From Cynocephalus volans (Eukaryota > Chordata > Mammalia > Dermoptera > Cynocephalidae), in NCBI RefSeq assembly GCF_027409185.1, contig NC_084460.1:152397569-152461568 (forward strand): DNA of 64,000 nt, written 5' to 3'. The notes beneath the pieces were generated by a model. That model was not told the origin of the DNA. It searched no databases and was given only the letters and a program-made list of their open reading frames with translations. A program made the translations under genes and the position numbers. This document shows positions 22,773 through 35,720 of the stretch, in pieces; positions within the stretch are counted from its first letter, which is position 1, and every line of letters starts with the position of its first letter.

Positions 22773-25700
22773 TTAGCTCCCACCAATAAGTGAGAACATG
22801 TGGTATTTCTCTTTCTGTGCCTGACTTGTTTCACTTAATATAATTCTCTCAAGGTCCATCCATGTTGTTGCAAATGGCAGTATTTCATTCGTTTTTATAG
22901 CTGAGTAGTATTCCATTGTGTAGATGTACCACATTTTCTGTATCCACTCATCTGATGATGGACATTTGGGCTGGTTCCAACTCTTGACTATTGTAAATAG
23001 TGCTGCGTTGAACATTGGGAAAAGGTATACCTTCGACTTGATGATTTCCATTCCTCTGGGTATATTCCCAACAGTGGGATAGCTAGGTCGTATGGTCGAT
23101 CTATCTGCAATTGTTTGAGGAACCTCCATACCATTTTCCATAGAGGCTGCACCATTTTGCAGTCCCACCAACAATGTATGAGAGTTCCTTTTTCTCCGCA
23201 GCCTCGCCAGCATTTATCGTTCATAGTCTTTTGGATTTTAGCCATCCTAACTGGGGTTAGATGGTATCTCAATGTGGTTTTGATTTGCATTTCCCGGATG
23301 CTGAGTGATGTTGAGCATTTTTTCATATGTCTGTTGGCCATTTGGATATCTTCCTTAGAGAAATGCCTACTTAGCTCTTTTGCCCATTTTTTAATTGGGT
23401 TGCTTGTTTTCTTCTTGTAAAGTCGTTTGAGTTCCTTATATATTCTGGATATTAATCCTTTGTCAGATGTATATTTTGCAAATATTTTCTCCCACTCTGT
23501 TGGTTGTCTTTTAACTCTGTTAATTGTTTCTTTTGCTGTGCAGAAGCTTTTTAGTTTGATATCATCCCATTTGTTTATTTTTCCTTTGGTTGCCCGTGCT
23601 TTTGGGGTTGTATTCATGAAGTCTGTGCCCAGTCCTATTTCCTGAAGTGTTTCTCCTATGTTTTCTTTAAGAAGTTTTATTGTTTCAGGGTGTATATTTA
23701 AATCCTTAATCCATTTTGAGTTGATTTTAGTATATGGTGAGAGGTATGGATCTAGTTTCATTCTCCTGCATATAGATATCCAGTTATCCCAGCACCATTT
23801 GCTGAAGAGGCAGTCCCTTCCCCAGTGAATAGGCTTGGTGCCTTTGTCAAAGATCAGATGGCAGTAAGTGTGTGGGTTGACTTCTGGATTCTCTATTCTA
23901 TTCCATTGGTCAGTGTGTCTGTTTTTATGCCAGTACCATACTGTTTTGGTTATTATAGCTTTGTAGTATAGCTTAAAGTCAGGTAGTGTTATGCCTCCAG
24001 CTTTCTTTTTTTTTGCTCAGCATTGCTTTGGCTATGCATGGTCTTTTATTATTCCATATAAATGTCTGGATAGTTTTTTCCATTTCTGAGAAAAATGTCT
24101 TTGGAATTTTGATGGGGATTGCATTGAATTTGTATATCACTTTGGGTAGTATGGACATTTTCACTGTGTTGATTCTTCCAATCCAAGAGCACGGGATATC
24201 TTTCCATCTTCTTGTATCCTCTCTAATTTCTCTCAGCAGTGGTTTGTAGTTCTCATTATAGAGATTTTTCACCTCCTTGGTTAACTCAATTCCTAAGTAT
24301 TTTATTTTTTTGGTGGCTATTGTAAATGGGCAGGCTTTCTTGATTTCTCCTTCTGCATGTTCACTATTGGAGAAAAGAAATGCTACTGATTTTTGTGTGT
24401 TGATTTTGTATCCTGCTACTGTGCTGAAATCATTTATCAATTCCAACAGTTTTTTTGTAGAGGTTTTAGGCTGTTCGATATATAGGATCATGTCATCTGC
24501 AAACAGGGACAGTTTGACTTCATCTTTTCCAATCTGGATGCCCTTTATTTCCTTCTCTTCTCTGATTGCTCTGGCTAGTATTTCCAACACTATGTTGAAT
24601 AGGAGTGGTGAGAGTGGGCATCCTTGTCTAGTTCCTGTTCTTAAAGGAAAAGCTTTCAGCTTTTCCCCATTCAGGATGATATTGGCAGTGGGTTTGGCAT
24701 ATATGGCTTTAATTATGTTGAGATACTTTCCCTCTGTACCTAACTTATAGAGGGTCTTTGTCATGAATGAATGCTGAACTTTATCAAATGCTTTTTCAGC
24801 ATCTATAGAGATGATCATATGGTCCTTGTGTTTGAGTTTATTAATATGGTGTATCACATTTATTGATTTGCGTATGTTGAACCAACCTTGCATCCCTGGG
24901 ATGAATCCCACTTGATCGTGATGAATAATTTTTCGTATGTGTTGCTGTATTCTGTTTGCTAGTATTTTAGTGAGGATTTTTGCATCTATATTCATCAAGG
25001 ATATCGGCCTGTAGTTTTCTTTTTTGGTTATATCTTTACCTGGTTTTGGTATCAGGATGATGTTTGCTTCATAGAATGAGTTTGGGAGATTTGCGTCCGT
25101 TTCAATCTTTTGGAATAGTTTGTAAAGAATCGGTGTCAATTCCTCTTTGAATGTTTGGTAAAATTCTGCTGTGAATCCATCTGGTCCTGGGCTTTTCTTT
25201 GTTGGGAGCCTTCTGATAACAGCTTCAATCTCCTTTATTGTTATTGGTCTGTTCAAATTTTCTACGTCTTCATGGTTCAGTTTTGGGAGCTTGTGTGTGT
25301 CCAGAAATTTATCCATTTCCTCCAGATTTTCAAATTTGTTGGCATATAGTTGTTTATAGTAGTCTCGAATGATTCCTTGTATTTCAGATGAATCAGTTGT
25401 AATATCGCCTTTTTTCATTTCTAATTTTGGTTATTTGAGTCTTCTCTCTTCTTTTTTTTGTTAGCCATGCTAATGGTTTGTCAATTTTATTTATCTTTTC
25501 AAAAAACCAACTTTTTGATTCGTTGATCTTTTGAATTGTTTTTTGGTTTTCAGTTTTATTCAGTTCTGCTCTGATCTTAATGATTTCTTTCCATCAGCTA
25601 ACTTTAGGATTGGATTGTTCTTGTTTTTCTAGTTCTTTAAGGTGAAGTGTTAGGTTGTTCACTTGCCATCTTTCCATTCTTCTGAAGTGAGCGTTTAATG

Positions 25701-26601
25701 CAATAAATTTCCCCCTCTATACTGCTTTTGCAGTATCCCACAGGTTTTGGTATGATGTATCATTGTTTTCATTAGTTTCAATAAATTTTTTGATTTCCTG
25801 CTTGATTTCTTCTTGGACCCATATGTCATTAAGTAGAATGCTATTTAATTTCCATGTGTTTCTGTAGTTTCCAGAGTTTTGTTTGTTATTAATTTCTAGT
25901 TTTAATCCATGGTGGTCTGAGAAGATACATGGGATAATTCCAATTTTTTTGAATTTATTGAGACTTGATTTCTGACCTAATATGTGATCTATCCTGGAGA
26001 ATGATCCATGTGCTGATGAGAAGAATGAATATTCTGAGGTTGTTGGATGGAATGTTCTGTAGATATCTGCCAATTCCAATTGGTCTAGAGTCTTGTTTAG
26101 ATCTTGTGTTTCTCTACTGATTCTTTGCCTAGATGATCTGTCTAATATTGACAGTGGGGTGTTCAGGTACCCTGCTATTATGGTATTAGTGTCTATTTCC
26201 TTCTTTAGGTCTAATAGAGTTTGTTTTATAAATCTGGCTGCTCCAACATTGGGTGCGTACATATTTATGATTGTTATGTATTCTTGATGAATCAGTCCTT
26301 TTATCATTAAGTAGTGTCCCTCATTGTCTCTTTTTATGGTTTTTAGTTTAAAGTCTATTTTGTCAGATATAAGAATAGCTACTCCAGCTCGTTTTTCTTT
26401 TCTGTTTGCATGGTAAATCTTTTTCCATCCTTTCACTCTTAGTCTGTGTGAATCATTATGGGTGAGGTGGGTCTCTTGTAGGCAGCATATAGTTGGGTCT
26501 TCCTTTTTGATCCAGTCAGCCAGTCTGTGTCTTTTGATTGGGGAATTTAAGCCTTTTACATTAAGAGTTGTTATTGAAAGGTGTTGATTTATTCCTAGCA
26601 T
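22773..26601 (-). pseudogene. L1 ORF2 (endonuclease-reverse transcriptase), broken
   Basis: Encodes the L1 ORF2 protein, which nicks genomic DNA and copies L1 RNA at the nick. The apurinic-type endonuclease fills 26601-25717 (early Asn in TTLNVKGLN, catalytic Glu in LQETHL, SDHHGL near the C end). The RT domain fills 25418-23979, with GFIPGMQ, the [10 protein letters not shown] block and the active-site FADDM. The C-terminal part covers 23761-22773, with a Cys-rich segment ([18 protein letters not shown]). Breaks: disruption between 25717 and 25418, at about 23979-23761, and a frame change near 23213-22988. The catalytic motifs themselves are intact. Confidence 0.93.
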
Positions 26602-26905
26602 TTTATTGGTTGTTTGGTTGTCTTAGGTGTCTTTTGTTCCTTGCTTTCTGATTTACTGTTTGGTTTCTGTGTTTGTTGGTTCCTTAGGTTGTAGATAGCG
26701 TTTTTGTTTGCTTGTTTTCTCTTCATGAATGCCATTTTTATTATACTAGTGGGTATTGATTTTTCTTGGGTTTTTATGGCAGTGGTAGTTATTTTTCAGG
26801 AACCAAACCCAGTACTCCCTTGAGGATTTCTTGTAAGGGTGGTCTTGTGGTAGTGAACTCCCGCAGGTTTTGTTTGTCTGAGAAATATACTATTTGCCCT
26901 TCATT

Positions 26906-27718
26906 TCAGAAGGATAGCCTTGCAGGGTAGAGTATTCTTGGCTGGCAATCTTTGTCTTTTTGTATTTTGAAAATATCATCCCATTCCTTTCTAGCTTTTA
27001 GGGTTTGTGATGAAAAGTCTGATGTTAGCCTGACTGGGGCTCCCTTATAGGTGATTTGACGCTTCTCTCTTGCAGCTTTTAAGATTCTCTCTTTGTCTCT
27101 GAGTTTTGCCATTTTGACTATGACATGTCTTGGAGAAGTCCTTTTTGGGTTGAATACGTTTGGAGATCGTTGAGCTTCCTGGATCTGAAGATCTGTGATT
27201 TTTCCTATACCTGGGAAGTTTTCTGCCACTATTTTGTTGAATATGTTTTCTATGGAATCTCCGTTTTCCTCCCCTTCTGGAATACCCATGACTCAGATAT
27301 TTCAGCACTTAAGGTTGTCTGATGTCTCTCTCAGATTTTCTTCAATGTCTTTGATTCTTTTTTCTTTCTTTTTGTCTGCTTGTGTTATTTCAAACAGCCT
27401 ATCTTCAAGTTCAGAAGTTCTCTCTTCAACTTCGACAAGCCTGCTGGTTAAACTCTCCTTTGTGTTTTTTATTTCGCTGAATAACTTCTTCAGTTCAGCA
27501 AATTCTGCTACATTTTTTTTCTGGACATCGATTTCCTTGTACATTTCCTCTTTCAGGTCCTGTATACTTTTCCTCATTTCATCATGATGTCTAGCTGAGT
27601 TTTCTTGTATCTCATTCAGTTTCCTTAGAATTATCACTCAAAATTCCTTGTCAGTCATTTCAAGGGCTTCTTGTTCTATAGGGTCTAGAGTCTGCGATTT
27701 ATTAACTTTTGGTGGTAT
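26906..27718 (-). pseudogene. L1 ORF1 (RNA-binding chaperone), broken
   Basis: Encodes the trimeric RNA chaperone that coats L1 RNA. The N-terminal heptad-rich coiled coil lies at 27637-27320 (EIQENSARHHDEMRKSIQDL and onward). The RRM and C-terminal domain lie at 27289-26906 (MGIPEGEEN, then SPRHVIVKMAKLRDKERIL). Frame continuity suggests the ancestral start at 27716-27718, now ATA instead of ATG. In-frame stops occur near 27640-27645 and at about 27293-27304, between the coiled coil and the RRM. The start call is an inference from the frame and the following codons. Confidence 0.88.
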
Positions 27719-28972
27719 ACTGTCTTGATTTTTTGTATTTGTGGTATCTTTTTTTTGATGTTTATGTATTGTGGCAGGGGGCGTCACAGTCCACCAGTTT
27801 GAGACTATTGACTAAGATGTTGTTGTGTTTGCCAATTTGGTATGGCTACCTCCATGACTGCTCAGTTGGCCTTTTGTGCCTTGTGTGTATGGTTGCCTTG
27901 GGTCTTGGGCCTCTCCGGGGAGCCACCTTTCTGGTCAGCTTGGACTCTGCTGGGCTGCTGGATCACGTACCACAGGGTGTGTGATCTCTGTTGAGCTTTC
28001 ACTTCCCGTGCAGGACTTCTCCCTGTTCCGTGTGCTCTGGCCCAGGCTGTTGGATCGTGCAGTGGCGACCCCACAGGGTGTGTGGTTTCTGTCAAGTCTC
28101 CGCCTCCCTGGCCGGACGTCTCCCCGCTCTGTGCGCACTCTGCTGGGCTGGGATGTGTCTTCTGCAACCCTCATCTATCAGCTGGGCCTTCAAGACCCTG
28201 CTCGGCACTGCCTCCCCCAGGAAGTCTACCAGGTTTCTGCTAGGCATAGACAACTGATCGCTCTTGGTACCTTTGTAGCACTGTGTAGATCTTTCTCGGG
28301 ACTTATCACCTTCCTCCTGGTATCACGGTTATTTGTGTACTTGTCTTATCTCCCACACCAGAGCGTGAGCTCCTCGGGGGAGGAGCCCGCAGCACACGGT
28401 TCACCTTTGTATCTCCCCAGCCTGGATGAGTCCAGGGCCTGCCTGCAGACAGCTCTCTGGCATGTTTAAGCGGACTTGGGAACTCTTCTACCACACTATT
28501 CCCAACCAGAAATTGGTTAGGCATTTTTCTGAACTGGTAGCCTCAGAGATGGTATCTGCCTCCCAGTAACCGGAAGTTTACCGGGGGCGGAGTCCAGGGT
28601 GTGGTGGAGTGACAGTCGGCCACGCCCGTACTTCCTTGCCCTCCTGACACTGGCCGGGGACGCCCCACGCCACCAGCCCCGCCAGAGAACCGCGGAGGGA
28701 GTGGGAGGGGAGGCCAGCCCGCAGGCCCCGGGAAGCCCTGTGCTGGGGCAAGAAAGTGGGAAGGCTCAGTGATGAGCCAAGCCGGGCAGGAGCTGCCAGC
28801 ACCTGAGAAAATGGAGGCAGCCCCGGGCGATGAGTGGCCTGGTGATGCAGGCGGAAGCCAGGTGGGCATCAGCCCCCCCGAGCAGGGCCGGGCCAGGGGT
28901 CACTCACAGGGCTGTGCCAGGTCGGGTGCTCACTCTCTGCCTCTGGTTTGTCACCTTCCCTGTCCTCGGTTT
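27719..28972 (-). promoter_or_regulatory. L1 5' UTR / internal promoter, CpG-rich
   Basis: This GC-rich stretch, sharply different from the AT-rich flanks, runs from the 5' target duplication to ORF1. The first 400 bp of the element (28560-28972) are the most CpG-dense. L1 5' UTRs carry an internal RNA polymerase II promoter and usually an antisense promoter. The plus-strand frames at 27876-28469 and 28769-28993 are by-products of low stop density. Confidence 0.8.
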
Positions 28973-28985
28973 GGTTTCTCCTTTA
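28973..28985. repeat. L1 target-site duplication, right copy
   Basis: Perfect copy of 22507-22519. Confidence 0.9.
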
Positions 28986-29594
28986 GATTATAGTATCTTA
29001 GTAAAAGTCTTGGTTTTTAAAATTTTGAAATTTTCCTGCTGTGTCATACCATCTTGAGCTGCTTCAGATACCGCTTTCATCCATCTGTGAACTGAGTTTG
29101 ATAGACATCTGCTTAGATATACACTTGATAAATTAACTTAAAAAGTTGGATGCCATCAACAGGTGAACTGTTTTCAAAACTGGATGTCACCATCAGTTAT
29201 ATGTGCTCTGCCCTTAGCAACGTATGATATGATTTTAGACATTAGCACCTAAAACATTCTTTCCTTAGCAAAAATCTCTCATACCTTTTCACCACTCTCG
29301 ACCCTCCCTGTGACATGAGAACTCATGCTTGGTGGCTAATACTTGACAATGGCCAGTAAAAAGCTAATAAATTAATCTTAAATCCAGTTTATGTAATTGT
29401 CTAATGCCATCCTCTACCTATTGTCTGAGTCTTGCCACTTTTTCGTTACCAAAGTATATGTATTAAGTTATACATAAAATATAGAGAGCTACAAGTTTTC
29501 AGTATTATCTTGTCCTTCAATTCAAATTATTCTAAAACATGTTTAAATTGATAGGCAACATTTATCATATTTATTGTCAAATTATGCTCAAACT
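28986..29594. other. Intergenic, nothing recognised
   Basis: AT-rich sequence next to the L1 5' end. No supported feature. Confidence 0.5.
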
Positions 29595-29800
29595 TGCCTT
29601 CAATAATTATAGGAAACATTTATTGTGTGCATACTGGATGCCAGACCCTGTTCACGGGTTCAGGATTTGTAGCAATGTACAAAACCAGCAATAACCATGA
29701 TGCATATAGCTTATATGCCAGTGAGGGAAGACAGACAGCAAACAAATAAACAAATGTGTAACTTATCAGGTGGAGATGAGAGATGAACGAAAAAATAACA
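29595..29800 (-). mobile_element. L2 LINE 3' end, minus strand
   Basis: Complement of the L2 end: aacatttattgtgtgcatactggatgcc, caggatttgtagcaatgtacaaaacc, then gccagtgagggaagacagacagcaaacaaataaacaa. Confidence 0.75.
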
Positions 29801-31839
29801 CATGCTGATGTAGTTGTGTGTTGTTATATAGAGCAGCCAAGAAAGTTTCCTTTGAGATGATTTCTGAGCAAATATCTTGTTCTACATAGTGAGGATCATT
29901 GTTCTTATTGTATCCTGGGTGGTATTCTTTTCCATAATAGTCCTCTCCCATTGTTTACCAATGAACTTCACACCAGTTGCGCAGGTATTGTAAAACTGGG
30001 ACTCACTCCCCTGGATGCTTAGAGCTCAGCTCAGATTCCATTTTTCTCATAGGTACGATATAACCAGCCGTTAGGTGTTTCAGTGAGAATGCAGTGCTTT
30101 CCAAGCTGCTGGCTTTATTAAGGGAGACCAGATATAGTTCTGTCTTACCAAAGCTTAAAATTACAACTCTGGATCCCTCAAAAACATTAATATCCCAGAA
30201 TCTCAGGTCTATACTGGCCCTAGTGCCCTTGTGAGCCATATAGCTTCAACTTCTATTTTACTGTCACAGCTAGGAATTTCCTGTTAGTACCTGAAGATTT
30301 CTCCTTCTCTTCTCCTTTTCTCTTTTCAGTTATGTTTTCTCATTTATAATAATATACATTTTAATTTTATTGCTATGTGTTTCAAACTTAAGGTATAAAA
30401 CTTGGTAGGGATGGGGGTGTATTCTAGAATCTACTCAGTACCCTGTCAGAAGTCCCCTCAATAAGAAGTTGAAGAGTTTGCAAAGTGTTTCCTGTGTGCT
30501 AGATTACAATCTTGAAACCAATCATAAGAAAGGCAAGGTATGTATAATATATTTGAGGTTTAAAGACTCATTCCAATCCTTCAAGGATCAAAGTTTGGAC
30601 AGGTCAGTGTTCATATTTAGCCCTTTCCTGTTAAATCTAGGAGGCTTGATTGGAGTGATATAACATATTAGCTTACCAGCCACCAAGGGCTCATTGGATT
30701 ATTGAAAAATGTATTTCAAATGGCTGAAAAAACAAAGTCTCTGTGTCTTGTTTCAGACAAAGATCTCAAGAGATTTAAGCTATGCTGCCAGTTATACAAC
30801 CATCTACTACAAACCTTTGTACATGATGGGTATAGAATCCTCTCCCATAAAGACCTTATGCAGCCTGCAGAAATGCCTCCTCAAGAGATATGACACACAC
30901 TGATTTATAAGATGTTCTTTTTTCACTGACTAGGTGGGAAGAAAAGTTCTCCTTTGAAGGGGATAAACAGACTTTCACTTTTAAGGATAAAGAAAGACTC
31001 TAAACACTTCTTAAAATTCCCTACTAAACTGACATTAATATGGTCAGAACCAAAAAATGTGGGATAAGTTCAAATAAAAAGTTATTACTAAATCCAACAA
31101 ATTTCACACTACATGCTTGCTTGTAATCAATTTTATTGATACCATATTAAAATATGTTAAAAATAATTTCTATGAAGTCTTGAAATAGATCTATATTTGG
31201 TGCTGCTTTAATTCTTTTTTTAACCATATGTTACAAAGATTATACACTTGTATTTGTGTTTTTGTGGGTATAATTATTATTATTTTTATATACCTATGAG
31301 AAAAACTTCAGTTGAGTAGCTTATCTTTTGTTTTTACTCTAGAATTAAAATCTGGCTTGCAAAGTAAATCTCTCCTTAAGAATTTTTGTGCAGGTATGCA
31401 TTGTATAAAGGAAGCTATCAGGAAACTCCTCTCTGTGGAAGTGAATGAGACAAAAGCAGTTCAGACTATTGTGCTGAAATCCCACCCTCATTCACTTAAC
31501 TACAATTTTCAGTTCCTACATGTTTAAGTTTCAGATCAGACAGAACTTCAGAAACACGTGTGGCCCAATCCCTACTCTGAGAGAGCCAAGCTACTTACTC
31601 TCAATTATAGAATCTCAGTCTCCTAAAGGTGGGATTTGATTTATCTAGAACAATCGAATAAGCAAAAACAGAGTAAAAAAATATATTATTATACTGTAAG
31701 CAGGGGGAGGGGGGAATATGAAATGGACCCCTTGGAATGGTCTCAGAAAATAAGGATTTTCATGTTTCTTTCAAAAGGCCATCAGAACAGGAGAGGTTCT
31801 TACCAATCAAGTGGATAAAATGGTCCACTCAGTGAATGA
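29801..31839. other. Intergenic, nothing firmly recognised
   Basis: No supported gene. Short frames at 30702-30893 and 31312-31527 lack domain or composition support. The right part may belong to the upstream half of the ERVL remnant that becomes recognisable near 31840. Confidence 0.4.
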
Positions 31840-33130
31840 AAAATCAGTACTCTTTCTATCCAGGGCAGTGCATGTACCATGGACTCATAAAAGTGCCTGA
31901 GATGGCAGAGATGGAGGCTTTTAAGAGATTTATACTCATTAGGACTGATCTGACTACTGTGGTTTAGAGTGAATGTTTATGCCAAATGAAAAAATAATTA
32001 AATGCATGAAAACTTACAGTCTTGATATGACACCATGTCTTCAAGAGACCAACCTGGAGGCAAACTACTATACTGAACCCCTTTTATATTAAAAGTTGAT
32101 TTTTTCTTCCCTGGAATAGACCTTATTCTGGAGATGATATGTTTCACCTGTGCCCGAATGCCTGTACCAGCACACTACAAATGTATTTACTGCATGCCTC
32201 ATACAATATCCTGTTCTTTTACATACTACAAACTCCACTCATAGAGCTTATTTAACAGCAAAACTAGGGCAACAGGCTTATGCCTTTAGGATTCTCTAGG
32301 ACTATGTATATACTTTTGTTATCCAGAAACAATTAGTTTCACTGAATTGTGGAATAACATACCAATGTGTAAGATGTGATTTGAATTAGATGTCAATTAA
32401 TGGTACAGTTTCTCTTCTAGGTAGAATAAATGGGTCCAAAAACCAATGGTTGGTGTTGGTAGTGATTTCATGTTTATATCCACATACATACCTCATAATA
32501 TTTAAAATTTTCCCCCAAGACTTCAGATTCTATGGATTTTAATATTTTTATTACCCAAGGGATAAATGCTTTCTACCAGGGGACTCACAAATATTTCCAA
32601 TAATTTGGAATCTAAGAGTTGGTTATTAAGGGCTGTTCATGCTACTAAACAAATAAGGGGGAAAATGTTTCCAGTGTTGAACAGAATATTTCATGGTAAC
32701 AAAAGAATAATAAAAAATCAATAGGGTAATCACTACAAAATAGGAGCTTAGAAAAGTACAGTTGGAGCTCAGGTGATTGGGATGCTTCCTTTTCTGTACT
32801 ATGTCCAATGTTATGATTAGATTACTCAGGAAATTATTCAGAAAAAAAGTTTGGATCACCCCACCAGTGAAAGAGCTGAAACAACACCGCTGATGTGGTC
32901 CAGAGAGCTGCTCCTTCTGCTGCAATCAGTAAGGTGAAGAAATCAAGAAACAGTGTATTAGATGGCTATATTCAAGAACATAGGTTTCTTGGCTTCAGTC
33001 TAGAAAAAGAGAAACTATTACCATCCCTACAACTGTTGGTGCTTCAGTCATGTTGCTTGCTGAACCTGCATAAATAACCAAGGTCAATGAAAACATAAAC
33101 CTCATGCTTGCAAGCTGACACCTAAAGATC
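31840..33130 (+). pseudogene. ERVL (class III ERV) remnant, integrase to dUTPase side
   Basis: Nucleotide words in collinear order match the 3' half of the ERVL pol region: the segment before integrase (31860-32060, with gatggcagagatggaggctt), the integrase core region (32120-32300, with tggaatagaccttattctgg and gagcttatttaacagcaaaac), then sequence distal to integrase toward the dUTPase domain (32410-32700, with aataaatgggtccaaaaacc and taccaggggactcac; and 32855-32880, gtttggatcaccccacca). It is riddled with stops and indels. No LTR is identified at either side. It is unrelated in age and detail to the ERVs at 45-61 kb. Confidence 0.6.
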
Positions 33131-34269
33131 CAGCATCTCCATAAATGAGATAAACAGCATATAGAGAAGCAGCAGAAAAGAGTTCTCCAACTCGATTGTA
33201 CTTTTCAAGTTTCACAAAAGGTTGGCAATTCACACAGGTGTTGCAGTTGGAGGAAATTAAATCACATCCAAAAATCCAGTTAAAAGGCCATCTGGGAAAT
33301 GAATTTTGTTGATTGGTTGGATGGTTGGTTGGTCAGTGTTTGGTTGATTTTTCCAAACTCTAAAGGAGTCTTACACCACAGGGTGGTTTAATGGATGTTG
33401 ATCCATGATCTATACCATATGAAGAAAATCAACTACGGCATGGGGTTCAGTTGAAGAAAAAAGTATGATACCTTTACTTTATATTTCAAATATATTTTTA
33501 GTCATATGTCTTGCTAATCTTCCCTCTCACTGATATTTCTCCTATTAATATATATAAAGTCTATTTTAAGTAGATAAATTTACCATTATTTTCACAGTTT
33601 CTAGGCTATTAAGTTATATTATCACATTCTATTAAGAGAAAGTGACATCACTCAAGGACAAGAACTTGTCATTGGATTCAGGCTTTCACCCTGTAGATAT
33701 AAGGTAAGCTGTGTGTGCTTGTGTATGTATGATGCACACACACAATAAAACAATTATGTAAGATGGGAACAGTGGGAATTCTAAAACTGTACATATGAAA
33801 ATAAGTATTTGTGTGTGAGTATATTTTTATACTTTAAACAAACAAGGGATGAATATAATAGATTTGTTTTCCAATCATTCTCTCTTATCCCTGTTATTTA
33901 AGAAGCAGTATCCCTCTTTTCCTTTGTGAAGCACTTCTCACATTCCCTGTACTCTTCGTGGAACTGTCTATCAAATATCTACCATTCTGCATTCTCCTCC
34001 CCTCATCCTTTGTAGACTTCATGTGACCCAAGTGGACCAATCATACTCTTTCTCCCAGAAATTTGAATCTTGAGCAGAATAGCATACGGATGAAAGACAG
34101 ATGAAATACTCAAAAGAAACTGTCATTAAACTATTGGAAAATATCAGGGATTTATTTTCTCCCCAGTTTTTTCTTTATTTCTTATACTTATTTTCTCAGT
34201 TATTCAAGTGATTTATGCAATATTTAAATCTTACTGATCAATTAATAATAGTTATAATCACATTTATAT
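33131..34269. other. Intergenic, nothing firmly recognised
   Basis: Contains short TG/CA-rich patches near 33715-33750 and a sequence near 34010-34070 resembling an old interspersed repeat that I cannot name. No gene. Confidence 0.45.
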
Positions 34270-34470
34270 GTCCCGGGAAGTGTGTTAACAGTTCCACATG
34301 CTTTCTCACATTTAATGCTTGCAATAATGTGTGAAGTAAATATTATTCTAGTTCTATAGATTAGGAAATGATGACTTTAGGAAATCTAAATTATTTGGAT
34401 TAAAAAAATCAAACTAGAAACTAGCAGAGACAGGATACAAGCTTATGGCTCTCTGACATAACTTATATTC
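34270..34470 (-). repeat. MIR SINE, minus strand
   Basis: Complement of MIR: cacatttaatgcttgcaataatg, a taaatattattctagttctat block, gattaggaaatgatgac, then agcagagacaggatacaagctt. Divergent. Confidence 0.65.
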
Positions 34471-34516
34471 ATGTATGTGTATATTTAAATATTTATATTC
34501 TCACACTCACATACTT

Positions 34517-34905
34517 AGTCTGTTAGAGCTGCTATAACAAAATACCAATAAACTGCACAGCTTAGTAACTTAGAAACAACAGAAATTTATTTCTCACAGT
34601 TCTAGAGGCTGGGAAATCCAAGAACAAGGTGCCAGCAAATTCCGTGCCTGGTGAGAGCCTATCTCCTGGTTTATAGATAATGCTTTCTAGCTACATCCTC
34701 ACTTTGTGGGAAAGGGGAAAGCAGCTCTCTGGGGCCTCATTTATAAGCACACTAATGCCATTTGTGAAGATTCTGCCTTCATGACCTAATCACATTCCAA
34801 AAGTACTTCCTCCCACAACTAATGCAATTACATTGGAGATTAATTTTCAATGTATGATTTTTTTGGGGGGGGGTGGAAACACAAATATTCAAACCATCAC
34901 ATATA
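34517..34905 (-). mobile_element. MLT1A-type MaLR LTR, minus strand
   Basis: Near complete in reverse: agtctgttagagctgctataacaaaatacc, aacagaaatttatttctcacag, ttctagaggctgggaaatcc, gctctctggggcctcatttataagc, catgacctaatcac, and a g-rich terminus followed by caaatattcaaaccatca. Confidence 0.85.
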
Positions 34906-35435
34906 AATATTTTTTCTTAGTAGTAAAAAAATTATTAACAGTTCTGTAGAACCAATGTTACATTTTTCCACTTAAAATCTAAGGGAATATCAAATATTGG
35001 ACCAGAACTAGGATTGTGTCATTTAACACAGAAAAATAAAGACAAAGTAAAAGGGAAATTGACACATTCTACCCATTATGAAAAGAGACTTGAACATCTA
35101 TAGTTTGGGTTTATAGGAAAAGATGAGCCTGACATGTTAAATGCTTTCTTGGTAGAAACACTTCTACTCAGAAAAAAGCAAACATACACACATAAAATAT
35201 ATCTTATAACATGCTAAGATTTTCTATGGAGGTTTTGATTCCTTAGCAACAACATGTGTTCTGAGAAAAAGTTGTAGGAACAGGAAAGTATTGACTCCCA
35301 AGTAACGATATGAGAATTCCATGCCGCGTATAACATATTCTAAGGATGCTAAACAAATATCTATTCCATCAAGAAAATTAACATTCAATGACCTGTAGTG
35401 ACCACATAAAACAAGTTTTGAATATTAAACAGTAA
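34906..35435. other. Intergenic, nothing recognised
   Basis: No supported feature. Confidence 0.5.
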
Positions 35436-35585
35436 TTCCCCAAGCTGACGACACATCATAATCAGAGGTGACTTTGTCACTCTCTAGGCCTACTGAATAG
35501 CATGCAGGGAAACAGGCAATCTGTCATTTACATTTTGAGGAATAACATGAGATTCAGATGAGCAACTGTTATTGATTCATATTAC
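35436..35585 (+). mobile_element. Possible MER5-type MITE
   Basis: acacatcataatcagaggtgac, ctctaggcctactgaatagc and tttacattttgaggaataac follow the order of MER5A conserved blocks, but identity is low. Confidence 0.4.
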
Positions 35586-35594
35586 ATGATGTGG

Positions 35595-35720
35595 CCCAGT
35601 GAAGAGTCAGCTTTGGTAAACTGATGTGCTCCGAGAAAGCTGTGTGGTCCTAAGTAAGTTATTTAAATTATTCAGGCTTTTCTTCTTTGTTGGTAAAATT
35701 AGGTAGTGTGGCTGAATATT
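35595..35720 (+). repeat. MIR SINE, plus strand
   Basis: Contains gaaagctgtgtggtcctaag, taagttatttaaattattcagg and a gttggtaaaattagg block in MIR order. Confidence 0.6.

Larger units (their letters stand above)
22520..28972 (-). mobile_element. Full-length L1 retrotransposon, minus strand
   Basis: A complete 6.45-kb L1 with, in minus-strand order, a GC-rich 5' UTR (28972 to 27719), ORF1, ORF2, a 3' UTR and a tail seen as T-rich sequence at 22520-22560. A perfect 13-bp duplication at 22507-22519 and 28973-28985 shows one target-primed insertion with no 5' truncation. Identity with the second copy at 62744-64000 is very high over the shared 1.2 kb, so this is a young lineage-specific subfamily. 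Stops and frameshifts in both frames mean it cannot move by itself. Confidence 0.95.

Noticed and set aside
27876-28469. 197-codon plus-strand frame
   Set aside because: It is antisense to the L1 5' UTR, where high GC lowers stop frequency. No domain is recognised.
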